From an uncultured Lachnospiraceae bacterium (lineage in GTDB: Bacteria > Bacillota > Clostridia > Lachnospirales > Lachnospiraceae): a stretch of 64,000 nucleotides of DNA. The stretch is taken from positions 124,001 through 188,000 of the forward strand of contig CAMUMG010000002.1 of assembly GCA_947089905.1 (NCBI GenBank). Reading direction: 5' to 3'. A program made the position numbers and the translations under genes. Below, piece by piece: positions 27,888-36,947 of this stretch; position 1 is the first letter of the stretch, and every line of letters begins with the position of its first letter. The notes below the pieces were generated by a model. It saw only the letters and a list, made by a program, of their open reading frames with translations, was not told where the DNA came from and did no database searches.

Positions 27888-28610
27888 ATGATAAGAAGTT
27901 ATCTGGCGGTAGATATAGAAACAACAGGACTTTCTCCAAATCAAGATCGAATTATTGAAATCGGTGCAGTACGATATATAGAAGGGACTGCGAAGGAAGA
28001 GTTTTCTATATTTGTGAATCCGGAAAGAAAGCTTCCAGAGCGAATTAAAAATTTGACAGGGATTACCGATGAAATGCTTTATGATGCCCCAAAAGAAAAA
28101 GAAGTTATTAAAAAATTTCTGGAATTTTGCGATGGATGGATATTATTAGGGCACAATCTGCCATTTGATTATAGTTTTCTAAAAATGGCATCGATTCGAA
28201 ATGAAATTGATTTAGGACAAAGGGGAATAGATACCCTTGCATTATGTCGTACACTACATCCAGAATTATCTACAAGAAGTCTTGCTGCAATGTGTAGTTA
28301 CTATGGAATTGTAAATGAACATGCCCATCGGGCACTAGAAGATGCAAAGGCCGCAGCGAAGTTGTATGAATGTCTGATAGAACGGTTTGGAACAAATCAT
28401 ACGGAATTATTTCGGGAAACTTTGTTCCAATACCATCCTAAAAAGCAAGAACCAATTACACAAAAGCAAAAAAAATATCTTCTTGGATTGATACAACAAT
28501 ATCATTTAAACCTAGAACAGGAAGTAGATCAACTGACAAAAAGTGAAGCTTCCCGTAAAATTGACCAGATTATTTCTATCTATGGAAGAGAAATAGGAAT
28601 TCGCAGGTAA
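27888..28610 (+). CDS. DnaQ-like 3'-5' exonuclease
   Basis: The N-terminal ~165 residues form a DEDDh exonuclease domain: LAVDIETTGLSP (DxE), GHNLPFDYSFL (Asp), and HRALEDAKAA (His and Asp). It resembles the epsilon-like exonuclease of PolC and DinG proteins as a stand-alone form. The C-terminal ~60 residues (ITQKQKKYLLGLIQQYHLNL) resemble a small domain seen in relatives and are of unknown role. GAGGG is found upstream of the ATG. Located directly after nth, which fits a DNA repair or nucleic-acid turnover role. Confidence 0.88.
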   Translation: MIRSYLAVDIETTGLSPNQDRIIEIGAVRYIEGTAKEEFSIFVNPERKLPERIKNLTGITDEMLYDAPKEKEVIKKFLEFCDGWILLGHNLPFDYSFLKMASIRNEIDLGQRGIDTLALCRTLHPELSTRSLAAMCSYYGIVNEHAHRALEDAKAAAKLYECLIERFGTNHTELFRETLFQYHPKKQEPITQKQKKYLLGLIQQYHLNLEQEVDQLTKSEASRKIDQIISIYGREIGIRR

Positions 28611-28615
28611 AACAG

Positions 28616-29233
28616 TTAAAAGATAGTATAGGAAGAAGCTAAAATTTCTTCAAGTTCCTTTATAGTTGCTTCTTTGATTACAGTATGTATCATTTGAGCA
28701 GAATCAATTAAGGATTTGATTTTTTCTGTTTTTTTTGTTTTTACATAAATTTCTGCTAATGTAGTATAGGTCTTACTTACATCTGTACCACATGCAATAC
28801 TTGTTTCCAATACTGTTTCTGCTTCAAAGAAACGTTCTGCTTCATAGAGCAGAGTACCCCATTTATGCAATGCCCTTGTAAGCAGTGTAAAGTTTTGATC
28901 GTAAGAAGAGAGCAGATCTAAATTAGCTCTTCCATATGCCAATTTAAGATCTGTATTCGTATAGCCAGTAAGATTGACGAATTTTCGATCTTTTAACAAT
29001 TCAAGTTCTTTTTGAACTGCTAAAAACTCACCGGAAGCATTTGGATCAAAGGGAAGTGCCGAAAAAGAAATATCTACATAATTTAAGTCAGATAAATCCT
29101 TCGAAGGAGTTAAGTTTGCCATAGATTCTCTTTCCCAAAATTTTCTGGATTCTTCTTCTGATAATTTAGAATTTTTTCTCTTCTCATATGCAATTAAAAA
29201 GATTATAATAAGTAAACAGCCGAATAATGTCAT
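28616..29233 (-). CDS. Membrane-anchored TPR-like hypothetical protein
   Basis: The 205-residue product begins with one transmembrane helix (MTLFGCLLIIIFLIAYEKRK) and has a helical C-terminal half resembling degenerate tetratricopeptide repeats (ALHKWGTLLYEAERFFEAET; TYTTLAEIYVKTKKTEKI). The remainder is unrecognised. It converges with the exonuclease gene, with only 5 bases between stops. It lies divergent from the small membrane protein gene at 29276. Confidence 0.65.
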   Translation of the reverse strand: MTLFGCLLIIIFLIAYEKRKNSKLSEEESRKFWERESMANLTPSKDLSDLNYVDISFSALPFDPNASGEFLAVQKELELLKDRKFVNLTGYTNTDLKLAYGRANLDLLSSYDQNFTLLTRALHKWGTLLYEAERFFEAETVLETSIACGTDVSKTYTTLAEIYVKTKKTEKIKSLIDSAQMIHTVIKEATIKELEEILASSYTIF

Positions 29234-29275
29234 AAGTTTGCCTTTCAGTAAAAAAAGAAAGAGGTGATTATATTG

Positions 29276-29377
29276 ATGAATCTAAATAGCAGAAAAAAGC
29301 AACGAATCATTTCTACAGTTATTATTGTAATTATCGTTTTAGCTATGTTGCTCGCATTAGTTGCCGCTGCATTTTAA
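29276..29377 (+). CDS. Small single-pass membrane protein (33 aa)
   Basis: GAGGTG lies 9 bases upstream of the ATG. The product begins with a basic segment (NLNSRKKQR) followed by one long hydrophobic helix (IISTVIIVIIVLAMLLALVA) and ends with AAF. Such tiny proteins are common between larger genes in Lachnospiraceae; the role is unknown. A TTG three bases upstream is an alternative start. It is divergent from the TPR-like gene and 99 bases upstream of the VanW gene. Confidence 0.65.
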   Translation: MNLNSRKKQRIISTVIIVIIVLAMLLALVAAAF

Positions 29378-29476
29378 GAAAATGATTTTTCAATAGCTCT
29401 TCCTTTCGATGTATAGTTCTATAGTAACTATACATAATAGTAGGGAAAATGTCAATTCACATGTGGAGGTAGAGCG

Positions 29477-30538
29477 ATGGAAAATCAGTGGAAGAATTGG
29501 TTGTGGAAAATTTTCCTATGTTTTGGTATTTACATTTTATTTTTTACTGGATGTAAAAAGAACGCCCCGCCTATGGAAGAAGACCGTAGCGGGGCGTCTT
29601 TGACACAAATCCCAAAACAAGAATATATTACACAAAAGGATGTCAAAGATCTAAAACAGGCATCTGAGTTAGATACATTAAAATCAAAAAGCACCGAAAA
29701 TGTTCCAACAAAAAGTCAAAGTCCAACTCCTTTTGTGACAAAGATTCCAGAACCAACAAAGAAAGTAGTAGAAAAGAAACAAGAAAAACAAGAACCCAAA
29801 AAAGAGCAAGAAAACAAGCCAACAGTAGATATTCTTGGAGAGTTTAAGACGTATTATGGGGATTCTTCTACCGCTCGTAGTGCTAATATTGAGAATGCTG
29901 CCAAGAAGATTGATGGAACAAAATTACAGCCGGGAGAAGGATTTTCCTGTCATGATAAGCTTGCTCCATTTACAAAAGAAAACGGATATCAGGAAGCAGG
30001 AGCATTTGAGCAGGGGAAAGTAGTAAAGAGTATAGGTGGCGGTGTCTGTCAGATTTCCACCACGTTATATAATGCTGTTCTACTTGCTGAATTAAAAATA
30101 ACTTCTAGGGCAGCTCATTCTATGACTGTAAGTTATGTAGAATTATCAAGAGATGCTGCTATTGCCGGAGAGGATAAAGATTTAAAGTTTGTAAATAGCC
30201 TTGAACATCCAGTGACAATACGGGCGATTACAAAGGACGGATGGCTGATATTTCGGATTGAGGGAAAAGAAACCAGAGATCCCGATCGAACGATTCATTT
30301 TGAGACAGTAATCTTATCCAAACAAGAACCTGGGGAAGATGTTATAACGGTAGATAAAACGAGGGGTTCCGATTATTCTAAAGTAACACAAAAGGAACAT
30401 ATTGGATATGAAACAGAATTATATAAGATTGTAACAGTAAAAGGAAAGGAAAAAGAACGAATACGAATCAATCGAAGTAACTATAAGGCGGCTCCAAAGT
30501 ATGTTACAGTTGGAAGCACGAAGGAAACAAATAAATAG
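29477..30538 (+). CDS. VanW-family lipoprotein
   Basis: An N-terminal hydrophobic segment ends in the lipobox FTGC (Cys ~29), so the protein is probably a lipoprotein. A Pro/Lys/Glu-rich linker (~60-115) leads to the VanW domain: ARSANIENAAKKIDGTKLQP, GFSCHDKLAPFTKENGYQEA, GGGVCQISTTLYNAVLLAEL and SMTVSYVELSRDAAI. VanW domains occur in exported proteins of Gram-positive bacteria, with no firm function; they are named for a vancomycin-resistance cluster but do not themselves imply resistance. A GGAGGTAGAG site precedes the ATG. A GC-rich hairpin lies inside the coding sequence at 29562-29597. Confidence 0.9.
   Translation: MENQWKNWLWKIFLCFGIYILFFTGCKKNAPPMEEDRSGASLTQIPKQEYITQKDVKDLKQASELDTLKSKSTENVPTKSQSPTPFVTKIPEPTKKVVEKKQEKQEPKKEQENKPTVDILGEFKTYYGDSSTARSANIENAAKKIDGTKLQPGEGFSCHDKLAPFTKENGYQEAGAFEQGKVVKSIGGGVCQISTTLYNAVLLAELKITSRAAHSMTVSYVELSRDAAIAGEDKDLKFVNSLEHPVTIRAITKDGWLIFRIEGKETRDPDRTIHFETVILSKQEPGEDVITVDKTRGSDYSKVTQKEHIGYETELYKIVTVKGKEKERIRINRSNYKAAPKYVTVGSTKETNK
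29562..29597 (+). other. GC-rich hairpin inside the VanW gene
   Basis: Arms 29562-29576 (ACGCCCCGCCTATGG) and 29584-29597 pair over ~14 bp with one bulged C and one G-U pair. The nine outer base pairs are almost all G-C, in a strongly A/T-rich gene. No T tract follows. It lies just after the lipobox codons. Confidence 0.7.
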
Positions 30539-30621
30539 CAATGATTTTCTTATTGAAAGGATGATAGAAATGAGTTATAATAACCGTTAATCAGCATTTT
30601 TGTCTGAGAGAGGGGAATAAA

Positions 30622-31644
30622 ATGAAGTCAGGAAAGATACCAGAAGCGGTATTAAAACGCTCTGTGTTAAAGCAGCTTTCTTTTAGTGATTCAGAAACAA
30701 TTCGACAAAAACCAGGGATCGGAATCGACGCATCCTGTTTGACTTTGCCACATGGTCGTCAGCAGATGTTGACAGCCTCTTCTATGAGGCAGGGAAAGGA
30801 TGTTTTACTTGCGGCTGCCGCAGTTCATGCGGCAGTAAATAATATTTACGCTTCGCTTGGAAATCCTATTGGAATAACTGCGGTCATCACATTTCCAGAG
30901 TCCTTTGAAGAACCTGAAATTCGATCCTGGATTGCAACAATACAAAGTGTTTGTAATGAGTTAAAAATTGTATTAACAGCAGGTCATACTGCAGTCAGCA
31001 ACTTAGTTTTAGAACCAATAACGGCAATTACTGCCTTTGGTTATCCAATGCCTTTAGATAGTCTAAAACGATCGAAAAATAAGTGGGAGGGAAGTACCAT
31101 TTTGATGACTGGAAGTGCTGGAAAAGAAGGAACAGCACGTCTTGCAAAAATGTATTGGGAAGAACTTAAAAAAAGGTTACCAAATTCATTTTTGAATAGA
31201 GCAGTAAAGATGTTTGAACAACTTTCTTTACATAGAGAAATAGAATGTTTATGTTCCCTTTCAGAGAGAAAAGAAACAGAGAATCTTTTTTGCCATGATT
31301 GTTCAGAAGGGGGAGTATTTGGGGCATTGTGGGAATTAGGAGAGGCATTAGACTGTGGAATGAGTGTGGATTTAACAAAAATTTCTCTACGGCAAGAAAC
31401 GATTGAAATTTGCGAATATTTAGATCTCAATCCCTATCAGTTACTTTCTGGAGGAAGTCTTTTGATTGTAACCAATCAGTGGGAACAGGTAAAGAAAGCA
31501 TTAGAAACAGAAGGAATCTTTGTTTCTGTCTTAGGAACGTTAAATAAAACAAAAGATAGGATAATATTCCGAGAGGAAGAAAAAAGATATCTAGAACCTT
31601 ACCGCATCGATGAACTGTTTCGGGCAGAGAAAATAAAAGAATAA
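30622..31644 (+). CDS. AIR synthase-like / HypE-like protein
   Basis: The 340-residue protein has the PurM/HypE (AIR synthase-related) fold: ITAVITFPESFEEPEIRSWI, VLTAGHTAVSNLVLEPI, TILMTGSAGKEGTARLAKMY, CHDCSEGGVFGALWELGEAL and NPYQLLSGGSLLIVTNQWEQ. HypE dehydrates a carbamoyl group in hydrogenase maturation, but this protein lacks the C-terminal HypE Cys motif (PRIC-like), so it is a divergent family member. GAGAGAGGGG precedes the ATG. The following Lrp and aminotransferase genes are in the same direction and probably in the same operon, pointing to amino-acid metabolism. Confidence 0.78.
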   Translation: MKSGKIPEAVLKRSVLKQLSFSDSETIRQKPGIGIDASCLTLPHGRQQMLTASSMRQGKDVLLAAAAVHAAVNNIYASLGNPIGITAVITFPESFEEPEIRSWIATIQSVCNELKIVLTAGHTAVSNLVLEPITAITAFGYPMPLDSLKRSKNKWEGSTILMTGSAGKEGTARLAKMYWEELKKRLPNSFLNRAVKMFEQLSLHREIECLCSLSERKETENLFCHDCSEGGVFGALWELGEALDCGMSVDLTKISLRQETIEICEYLDLNPYQLLSGGSLLIVTNQWEQVKKALETEGIFVSVLGTLNKTKDRIIFREEEKRYLEPYRIDELFRAEKIKE

Positions 31645-31661
31645 AGAGGTTGAGTAAGAAT

Positions 31662-32147
31662 ATGTTAAAAGAAAACATTTTAAAAGCAATCGATAAAAAC
31701 AGTAAATTGACCACATCTGATTTAGCAGTGATGTTAGGAGCAGAGGAAGAAGAAGTTGTTACAGCGATCCGCGAGTTAGAGGCAGATTCGATTATCTGTG
31801 GATATCCGACATTAATTAACTGGGATAAGACAGAAGATGAAAGGGTTACTGCTTTAATTGAAGTAAAGGTTACACCACAACGTGGGCAAGGATTTGATAA
31901 GATTGCAGAACGTATTTATAAGTTTGATGAGGTAAATGCAGTGTACTTAATGTCAGGCGGCTTTGATTTGACGGTTATTATTGATGGGAAAAGTATGAAA
32001 GAGGTAGCCAATTTTGTATCGGGAAGACTTGCTCCTATGGAGGCTGTACTTAGTACGGCTACACACTTTGTTTTAAAAAAGTATAAAGAACATGGAATGA
32101 CATTGACTCAGGAAGTTGAAGATGAAAGGATGTTGATTACACCTTGA
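31662..32147 (+). CDS. Lrp/AsnC-family regulator
   Basis: The product (161 aa) has a short N-terminal helix-turn-helix (ILKAIDKNSKLTTSDLAVML; EEEVVTAIRELEADSIICGY) and an AsnC-type RAM domain (VTALIEVKVTPQRGQGFDKI; VYLMSGGFDLTVIIDGKSM), which binds amino acids. ATG 31662 is about 11 bases from AAAGAGGT; a TTG at 31650 is too close to that site. It overlaps the aminotransferase start by 4 bases (TTGA), so the two are translationally coupled and the regulator probably controls its own operon. Confidence 0.9.
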   Translation: MLKENILKAIDKNSKLTTSDLAVMLGAEEEEVVTAIRELEADSIICGYPTLINWDKTEDERVTALIEVKVTPQRGQGFDKIAERIYKFDEVNAVYLMSGGFDLTVIIDGKSMKEVANFVSGRLAPMEAVLSTATHFVLKKYKEHGMTLTQEVEDERMLITP

Positions 32148-33307
32148 GAGATCCATTAAGCAAAAAAATAGTTACGATTGAGCCCTCAGGAATTCGAAAA
32201 TTTTTTGATATTGTCAGTGAAATGAAAGATGCTATTTCGCTAGGTGTTGGAGAGCCAGATTTTGATACACCATGGCATATTCGAGAAGAGGGAATTTATT
32301 CCTTAGAAAAAGGGAGAACCTTTTATACTTCTAATGCTGGAATTAGAGAGTTAAGGGAAGAAATTGCAAGATATTTGGCACGCAGGTATAATCTTTTGTA
32401 TCATTTTAATCATGAGATTGTTGTGACAGTGGGGGGAAGTGAGGCGATCGATATTGCTCTACGGGCAATGCTAGATCCACAAGATGAGGTTTTAATTCCA
32501 CAGCCTTGTTTTGTTTCCTATCTTCCATGTGTCATGTTGGCAGGCGGGGTTCCTGTAATTATTGATTTAAAAGAAGAAAATCAATTTAAACTGACAAAAG
32601 AAGAATTATTAGAACATATTACAGAAAAAACAAAAATTTTGATTATGCCATTTCCAAATAATCCAACAGGTGCAGTTATGACAAGAGAAGAATTAGAAGA
32701 GATTGCACAGGTTGTTAAAGAAAGAGATTTATTTGTAATTTCAGATGAGATTTACTCCGAACTGACCTATGGCACAAAACATGTTTCCATTGCACAACTG
32801 CCGGGGATGAAAGAACGAACTATTGTAATCAATGGATTTTCTAAGGCATATGCAATGACAGGATGGAGATTAGGATATGCGGCAGGGCCTGAAAAGATTT
32901 TAACACAGATGTTAAAAATTCATCAATTTGCTATTATGTGTGCTCCTACGACAAGTCAATATGCTGCAGTAGAGGCGATGAGAAATGGGGACGAAGATGT
33001 AGAGCGGATGAGGGATGCCTATGATAAACGCCGAAGATTTTTGGTACATGAATTAAATGAAATGGGGCTTTCTTGTTTTGAACCTTTTGGTGCATTTTAC
33101 GTCTTTCCAAGTATCAAAAAAACAGGTATGACCTCAGATGAATTTGCAAATCGTCTATTACAAGAAGAGAAGGTAGCCGTTGTCCCAGGAACGGCATTTG
33201 GAGCATGTGGAGAGGGATTTCTTAGAATTTCTTATGCGTATTCTATAGAAAATTTAAAAGTGGCATTAGAACGTATTCGTAGGTTTGTAAAAAAGTATAC
33301 GAAATAG
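32144..33307 (+). CDS. PLP-dependent class I aminotransferase
   Basis: This 387-residue fold-type I enzyme has ISLGVGEPDFDTPWHIRE at the start, MPFPNNPTGAVMTREEL, the VISDEIYSELTYG motif, the PLP Lys in NGFSKAYAMTGWRLGYAAG, and FLRISYAYS near the end with the substrate carboxylate Arg. It resembles the aspartate/aromatic aminotransferase (AspC/PatA) group in family Igamma. It starts with TTG, overlapping the Lrp stop. Substrate specificity cannot be fixed, though coupling to an Lrp regulator supports an amino-acid role. Confidence 0.92.
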   Translation: MRDPLSKKIVTIEPSGIRKFFDIVSEMKDAISLGVGEPDFDTPWHIREEGIYSLEKGRTFYTSNAGIRELREEIARYLARRYNLLYHFNHEIVVTVGGSEAIDIALRAMLDPQDEVLIPQPCFVSYLPCVMLAGGVPVIIDLKEENQFKLTKEELLEHITEKTKILIMPFPNNPTGAVMTREELEEIAQVVKERDLFVISDEIYSELTYGTKHVSIAQLPGMKERTIVINGFSKAYAMTGWRLGYAAGPEKILTQMLKIHQFAIMCAPTTSQYAAVEAMRNGDEDVERMRDAYDKRRRFLVHELNEMGLSCFEPFGAFYVFPSIKKTGMTSDEFANRLLQEEKVAVVPGTAFGACGEGFLRISYAYSIENLKVALERIRRFVKKYTK

Positions 33308-33405
33308 TGTTTTTCTCTTGAAAAATAGTACAAAAGTATGATACAATTCTTAATGCAGCTTATATATATTTCGTTGACAGATCATGTCATGTAGGAGGAG
33401 TAAAC

Positions 33406-33876
33406 ATGGCAGCTACGCTTAGTGCTGATTATATTAACCCGTTCTTAATTGCATCTACAAAAGTACTCAAAGATATGGTTATGATAGATGCAAAAGTCGG
33501 AAAACCTTATGTGAAAGAAACGAATTTTAAAGATGATTGTCTATTGATTATGTTGGGAGTGACAGGTGCTGTAAAAGGACAGGCAATTTTGTCTTTTGCT
33601 GTTCCAGTAGCTTTAGATATTGCTTCCAAAATGTGTATGATGCCAATGACAGAATTAAATGAAATCGCTGAAAGTGCAGTAAGTGAATTGGGCAATATGA
33701 TTCTTGGAAACACAGCGACTGTATTTTCTACAAAGGGAATTTTAATTGATATTACACCGCCTATGATGTGTCGTGGACCGGTTTCTTTTAGTAATACATA
33801 TTCCACAAACATCTGTGTTCCTCTAATCTATGAGGAAGAAAAGACAATTGAAATTAATATTGCAATGAAGGGGTGA
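33406..33876 (+). CDS. CheX-like chemotaxis phosphatase domain protein
   Basis: The 156-residue protein has the CheC/CheX/FliY-type fold: INPFLIASTKVLKDMVMIDA, KGQAILSFAVPVALDIASKM and the phosphatase-type helix EIAESAVSELGNMILGN with the conserved Glu/Asn pair. CheX dephosphorylates CheY-P. No other chemotaxis genes are nearby, so the partner may be another receiver protein. GGAGGAG precedes the ATG. Its stop lies within a strong terminator. Confidence 0.85.
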   Translation: MAATLSADYINPFLIASTKVLKDMVMIDAKVGKPYVKETNFKDDCLLIMLGVTGAVKGQAILSFAVPVALDIASKMCMMPMTELNEIAESAVSELGNMILGNTATVFSTKGILIDITPPMMCRGPVSFSNTYSTNICVPLIYEEEKTIEINIAMKG

Positions 33877-33894
33877 TATTCATCACCCCTTTTT
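33869..33894 (+). terminator. Terminator overlapping the cheX-like stop
   Basis: A 9-bp stem AGGGGTGAT/ATCACCCCT with a 4-nt loop is followed by TTTTT. The stop codon (33874-33876) is part of the left arm. Confidence 0.9.
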
Positions 33895-33917
33895 AGATAG
33901 AATAGTAAATAAGTCAA

Positions 33918-35315
33918 TTATACATGACGAATATTTGTAAATTCTGAAATTTCTCTATTTAAGGTTACTAAATCATCAACACTTAAATCATGTACTGAAC
34001 TATGCCCTGTAATTCGTGCAAAGGTTTTTAATTCCTGTCGTGTTACATTTAGATAATTTGCTACTCTTTGAGCAGATTGTTCTATTTTTAATCTTTCCCT
34101 TAATTTAGGGTCTTGTGTTGCAATACCTACCGGACAATTACCAGAACCACAGATTCGGTATTGCTGACAGGCGGCTGCGATTAGAGCTGCCGTTGCTACA
34201 GCAATAGCATCTGCACCCATAGCCAGAGCTTTTGCTGCATCTGCGGATACACGAAGTCCTCCTGTAATCACAAGAGAGATGTCAGAATGAACAGAATCCA
34301 GATATTTTCTTGCACGATATAGAGCATAGACAGTTGGAACAGTAGTAGCTTCACGCAAAAATAGCGGACTGGAACCCGTCGCACCTCCTCTACCATCAAC
34401 TGTAATAAAATCTGGTTCGGCATAGACACAATATTCCAAATCTCTTTCTATTCTGCCCGCTGCAATTTTAATACCAATTGGTCTGCCGTCCGAGCGATTC
34501 CGCAGCATAGTCACCATATCTTTTAAATCTTCCTTACAATTTAGTTCTGGAAACTTGCTCGGACTTTGTACATCTTCTCCCTGTTTTTTCCCACGAAGCT
34601 GTGCAATTTCTGCAGTTACCTTTTCGCCAGGCAAATGTCCTCCCATACCAGGTTTTGTTCCTTGTCCAATTTTAATTTCGATAGCATCGGCAGCCCGCAA
34701 GTTTTCATCTGTCACACTGTATTTATTTGGAATATATTCAAATATGTATTTGTAGGAAGCCTTTTGTTCTTCAGGTAAAATTCCACCCTCTCCACTACAC
34801 ATTGCTGTTTTTGCCATTGCAGAACCCTTTGCTAAAGCTATTTTGATTTCCTTAGATAGTGCACCAAATGACATATGAGAAATATATACAGGATTTTCCA
34901 AGATCATAGGTCGTTTTGCATGTTTGCCAATAACAGTCATTGTTGTAACAGGATCCTCCTCATTAAGTGGGGCAGGGTTTAATTGTGCTCCTAAAAGTAG
35001 AATATCATCCCAGCTTGGCATTGACATTTTTGTTCCCATAGCACCACTAATACTTCTTCCTGTCACTGCCATTTGGTGTATTTCTTCCATATAGCGGCAG
35101 GATTCATCCACTCGATATAAACTATTATCATAACCTAATTCTGTAGATGATATATCTACTCCTCCGTTTATTTTAGAATAGTTTGTGTTTGCTTTTAAAC
35201 TATCTGAAGAGGTTTCCTTAAATTTTTCTCTAGGCTGATGACAAATCGGACATTCTTGTGGTGCGTTCTCACCTTCATAAATATAACCACAGACAGTACA
35301 GACAAATTTCTTCAT
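33918..35315 (-). CDS. Rubredoxin-fused glutamate synthase-domain protein
   Basis: The first ~35 residues form a rubredoxin-type iron site ([15 protein letters not shown] ... CPICHQPRE). The rest (~80-440) matches the FMN-binding GltB synthase domain: [69 protein letters not shown] and the iron-sulfur Cys cluster in [18 protein letters not shown]. The glutaminase domain is absent, so ammonia or another donor would be used, as in archaeal-type GltB. Electrons could enter by the rubredoxin. ATG 35315 follows CGAGG; the frame extends to 35387 without a site. Confidence 0.9.
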   Translation of the reverse strand: MKKFVCTVCGYIYEGENAPQECPICHQPREKFKETSSDSLKANTNYSKINGGVDISSTELGYDNSLYRVDESCRYMEEIHQMAVTGRSISGAMGTKMSMPSWDDILLLGAQLNPAPLNEEDPVTTMTVIGKHAKRPMILENPVYISHMSFGALSKEIKIALAKGSAMAKTAMCSGEGGILPEEQKASYKYIFEYIPNKYSVTDENLRAADAIEIKIGQGTKPGMGGHLPGEKVTAEIAQLRGKKQGEDVQSPSKFPELNCKEDLKDMVTMLRNRSDGRPIGIKIAAGRIERDLEYCVYAEPDFITVDGRGGATGSSPLFLREATTVPTVYALYRARKYLDSVHSDISLVITGGLRVSADAAKALAMGADAIAVATAALIAAACQQYRICGSGNCPVGIATQDPKLRERLKIEQSAQRVANYLNVTRQELKTFARITGHSSVHDLSVDDLVTLNREISEFTNIRHV

Positions 35316-35651
35316 AATTAACCTCGTTTCTATGCAGTTTTTACTGCATTTTACTTTAGATAAAGGGATAGATCGGCAAGATTCCACCTTTTTTCTCTTT
35401 TGTCTTTAAAGATTCGGTCAGTTCAGTTGCTCTCTATCCAATTTATAATCACTCATCGCATGAAATCTGGACTTTACTATAATTATACATCTGTTATATG
35501 TATTAATCAATCTCAATTTAAGCTTTAGTAATGTCTAACTCAGACCTAGCAATCTGTTCTTACTAAAAAAGAATTTGCTATTATTAAAAATATAACATAT
35601 AATAATTTCAAAGATTTGATGAGAAAATTGTGAGAACACAAGGAGTTAAAA

Positions 35652-36944
35652 ATGAAATATGCGAATCATGTTTCCGAGGTTTTAAATGCTTTTTTACAAG
35701 ATCCTTTAAAAGAGGATCAAATGGATAAATTTTACTGTGATAATACTATGCAATATCGTATGAATGATAAATATAGTTCTCCCATAGAAGATATCTTTGA
35801 TATGTGTAGAAATTCAGAGAGTTCCAATGCGTTTTTATTATTAGGTCATAGAGGTTGCGGCAAAAGTACAGAATTAAATCATATGACCGAAAAACTTGTA
35901 TCAAAAGGATATCATGTAAGAACCATTATGTGCAGTAGAGACTTAGATCTACTGAATATTGTATCTTCGGATCTGTTTATTTTAATGGGAGAGGCGTTAT
36001 TGGAAATTGCAGAGGAATGTAAGTGTAAAATTAAAAAAGATATTCTCAAAGAGATTCAGGATTTTTGGGGAGAACGTATAGAAACCATAACATCACAAGA
36101 AATAAAAAATGGTTCCATAGAAACGGAGTTATCAATAGAAACAGGTTTTATCAGTAAAGTTTTAAAAGTGTTTGGAAAGATTAAAGCAGATTTAAAATTT
36201 AATGAAGAAATAAGAAATGAACATCGTAAAAAGATAAGTATATGTTTTAGTGAATGGATCCGACTATTAAGTCAGGTATCAGAGGAAATTTCGAAAGAGA
36301 CAGGGGGAAAAAAACCGATCATTATTTTTGAAGATCTGGATAAATTAAATCCAGAAGATGCTTGGAAAGTGTTTCTCAATTATGCAGCAATTCTTTCAGG
36401 TATGTCCTTTCCTGTTATTTATACCTTTCCGATTGCCCTTTCCTATGATATTAAATTTTCAGCTTTGGAAAGTTATTTTATAACCAAAACACTGCCAATG
36501 ATTAAAATTGAAAAAATAACCGGGGAACCTTATCAGGAAGGTATTCATATTATACAAGAAATTGTAAAGAAACGTGCAAAGTTAGATTTATTTGAAGCGA
36601 ATGTATTAGTGACAATGATTGAATTTACAGGAGGCTCTTTAAGAGATTTATTTTTTGTGATTAATTCGGCAGCAAAAAGAGCAGAACGCAGAAAAAGTGA
36701 TACGATTTCCATAGAAGACGCAGAACGGGCTTTAGAGGAATTAAAAACAGTTTTAACCAGACGTATCGAGAGAAAGGATTATGATTTTTTAAAGGATATT
36801 TATACAGGAAATAAAGAACAAATTGAAAATAAACAGAAGTTATTAAATATGTTACAGGCATCGGTAGTACTTGAATATAATGGAAAACGTTGGCATAATG
36901 TCCATCCTTTAGTAGCGTCTTTTTTAAAGGAACAGGGTTGGTGA
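35652..36944 (+). CDS. P-loop ATPase of AAA/STAND type, partner of TPR protein
   Basis: The 430-residue protein has a Walker A (FLLLGHRGCGKSTELNHM, ~65-80), a Walker B with adjacent acidic residues (PIIIFEDLDKLNPEDAW, ~225-240) and a lid-like helical C-terminal part (GGSLRDLFFVINSAAKRAER) ending in a winged-helix-like segment (VVLEYNGKRWHNVHPLVASF). It resembles AAA_16/KAP/STAND-type signalling ATPases and not a replication or protease ATPase. Four bases separate it from the TPR gene. I infer a switch whose sensor repeats are in the next gene; the effector is not obvious. ACAAGGAG precedes the ATG. Confidence 0.75.
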   Translation: MKYANHVSEVLNAFLQDPLKEDQMDKFYCDNTMQYRMNDKYSSPIEDIFDMCRNSESSNAFLLLGHRGCGKSTELNHMTEKLVSKGYHVRTIMCSRDLDLLNIVSSDLFILMGEALLEIAEECKCKIKKDILKEIQDFWGERIETITSQEIKNGSIETELSIETGFISKVLKVFGKIKADLKFNEEIRNEHRKKISICFSEWIRLLSQVSEEISKETGGKKPIIIFEDLDKLNPEDAWKVFLNYAAILSGMSFPVIYTFPIALSYDIKFSALESYFITKTLPMIKIEKITGEPYQEGIHIIQEIVKKRAKLDLFEANVLVTMIEFTGGSLRDLFFVINSAAKRAERRKSDTISIEDAERALEELKTVLTRRIERKDYDFLKDIYTGNKEQIENKQKLLNMLQASVVLEYNGKRWHNVHPLVASFLKEQGW

Positions 36945-36947
36945 AGA

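Noticed and set aside
30541..30600. Seven-codon frame (MSYNNR) with AAAGGATG upstream of the AIR-synthase-like gene
   Set aside because: It is too short and shows no attenuator hairpin after it, so a leader peptide cannot be supported.
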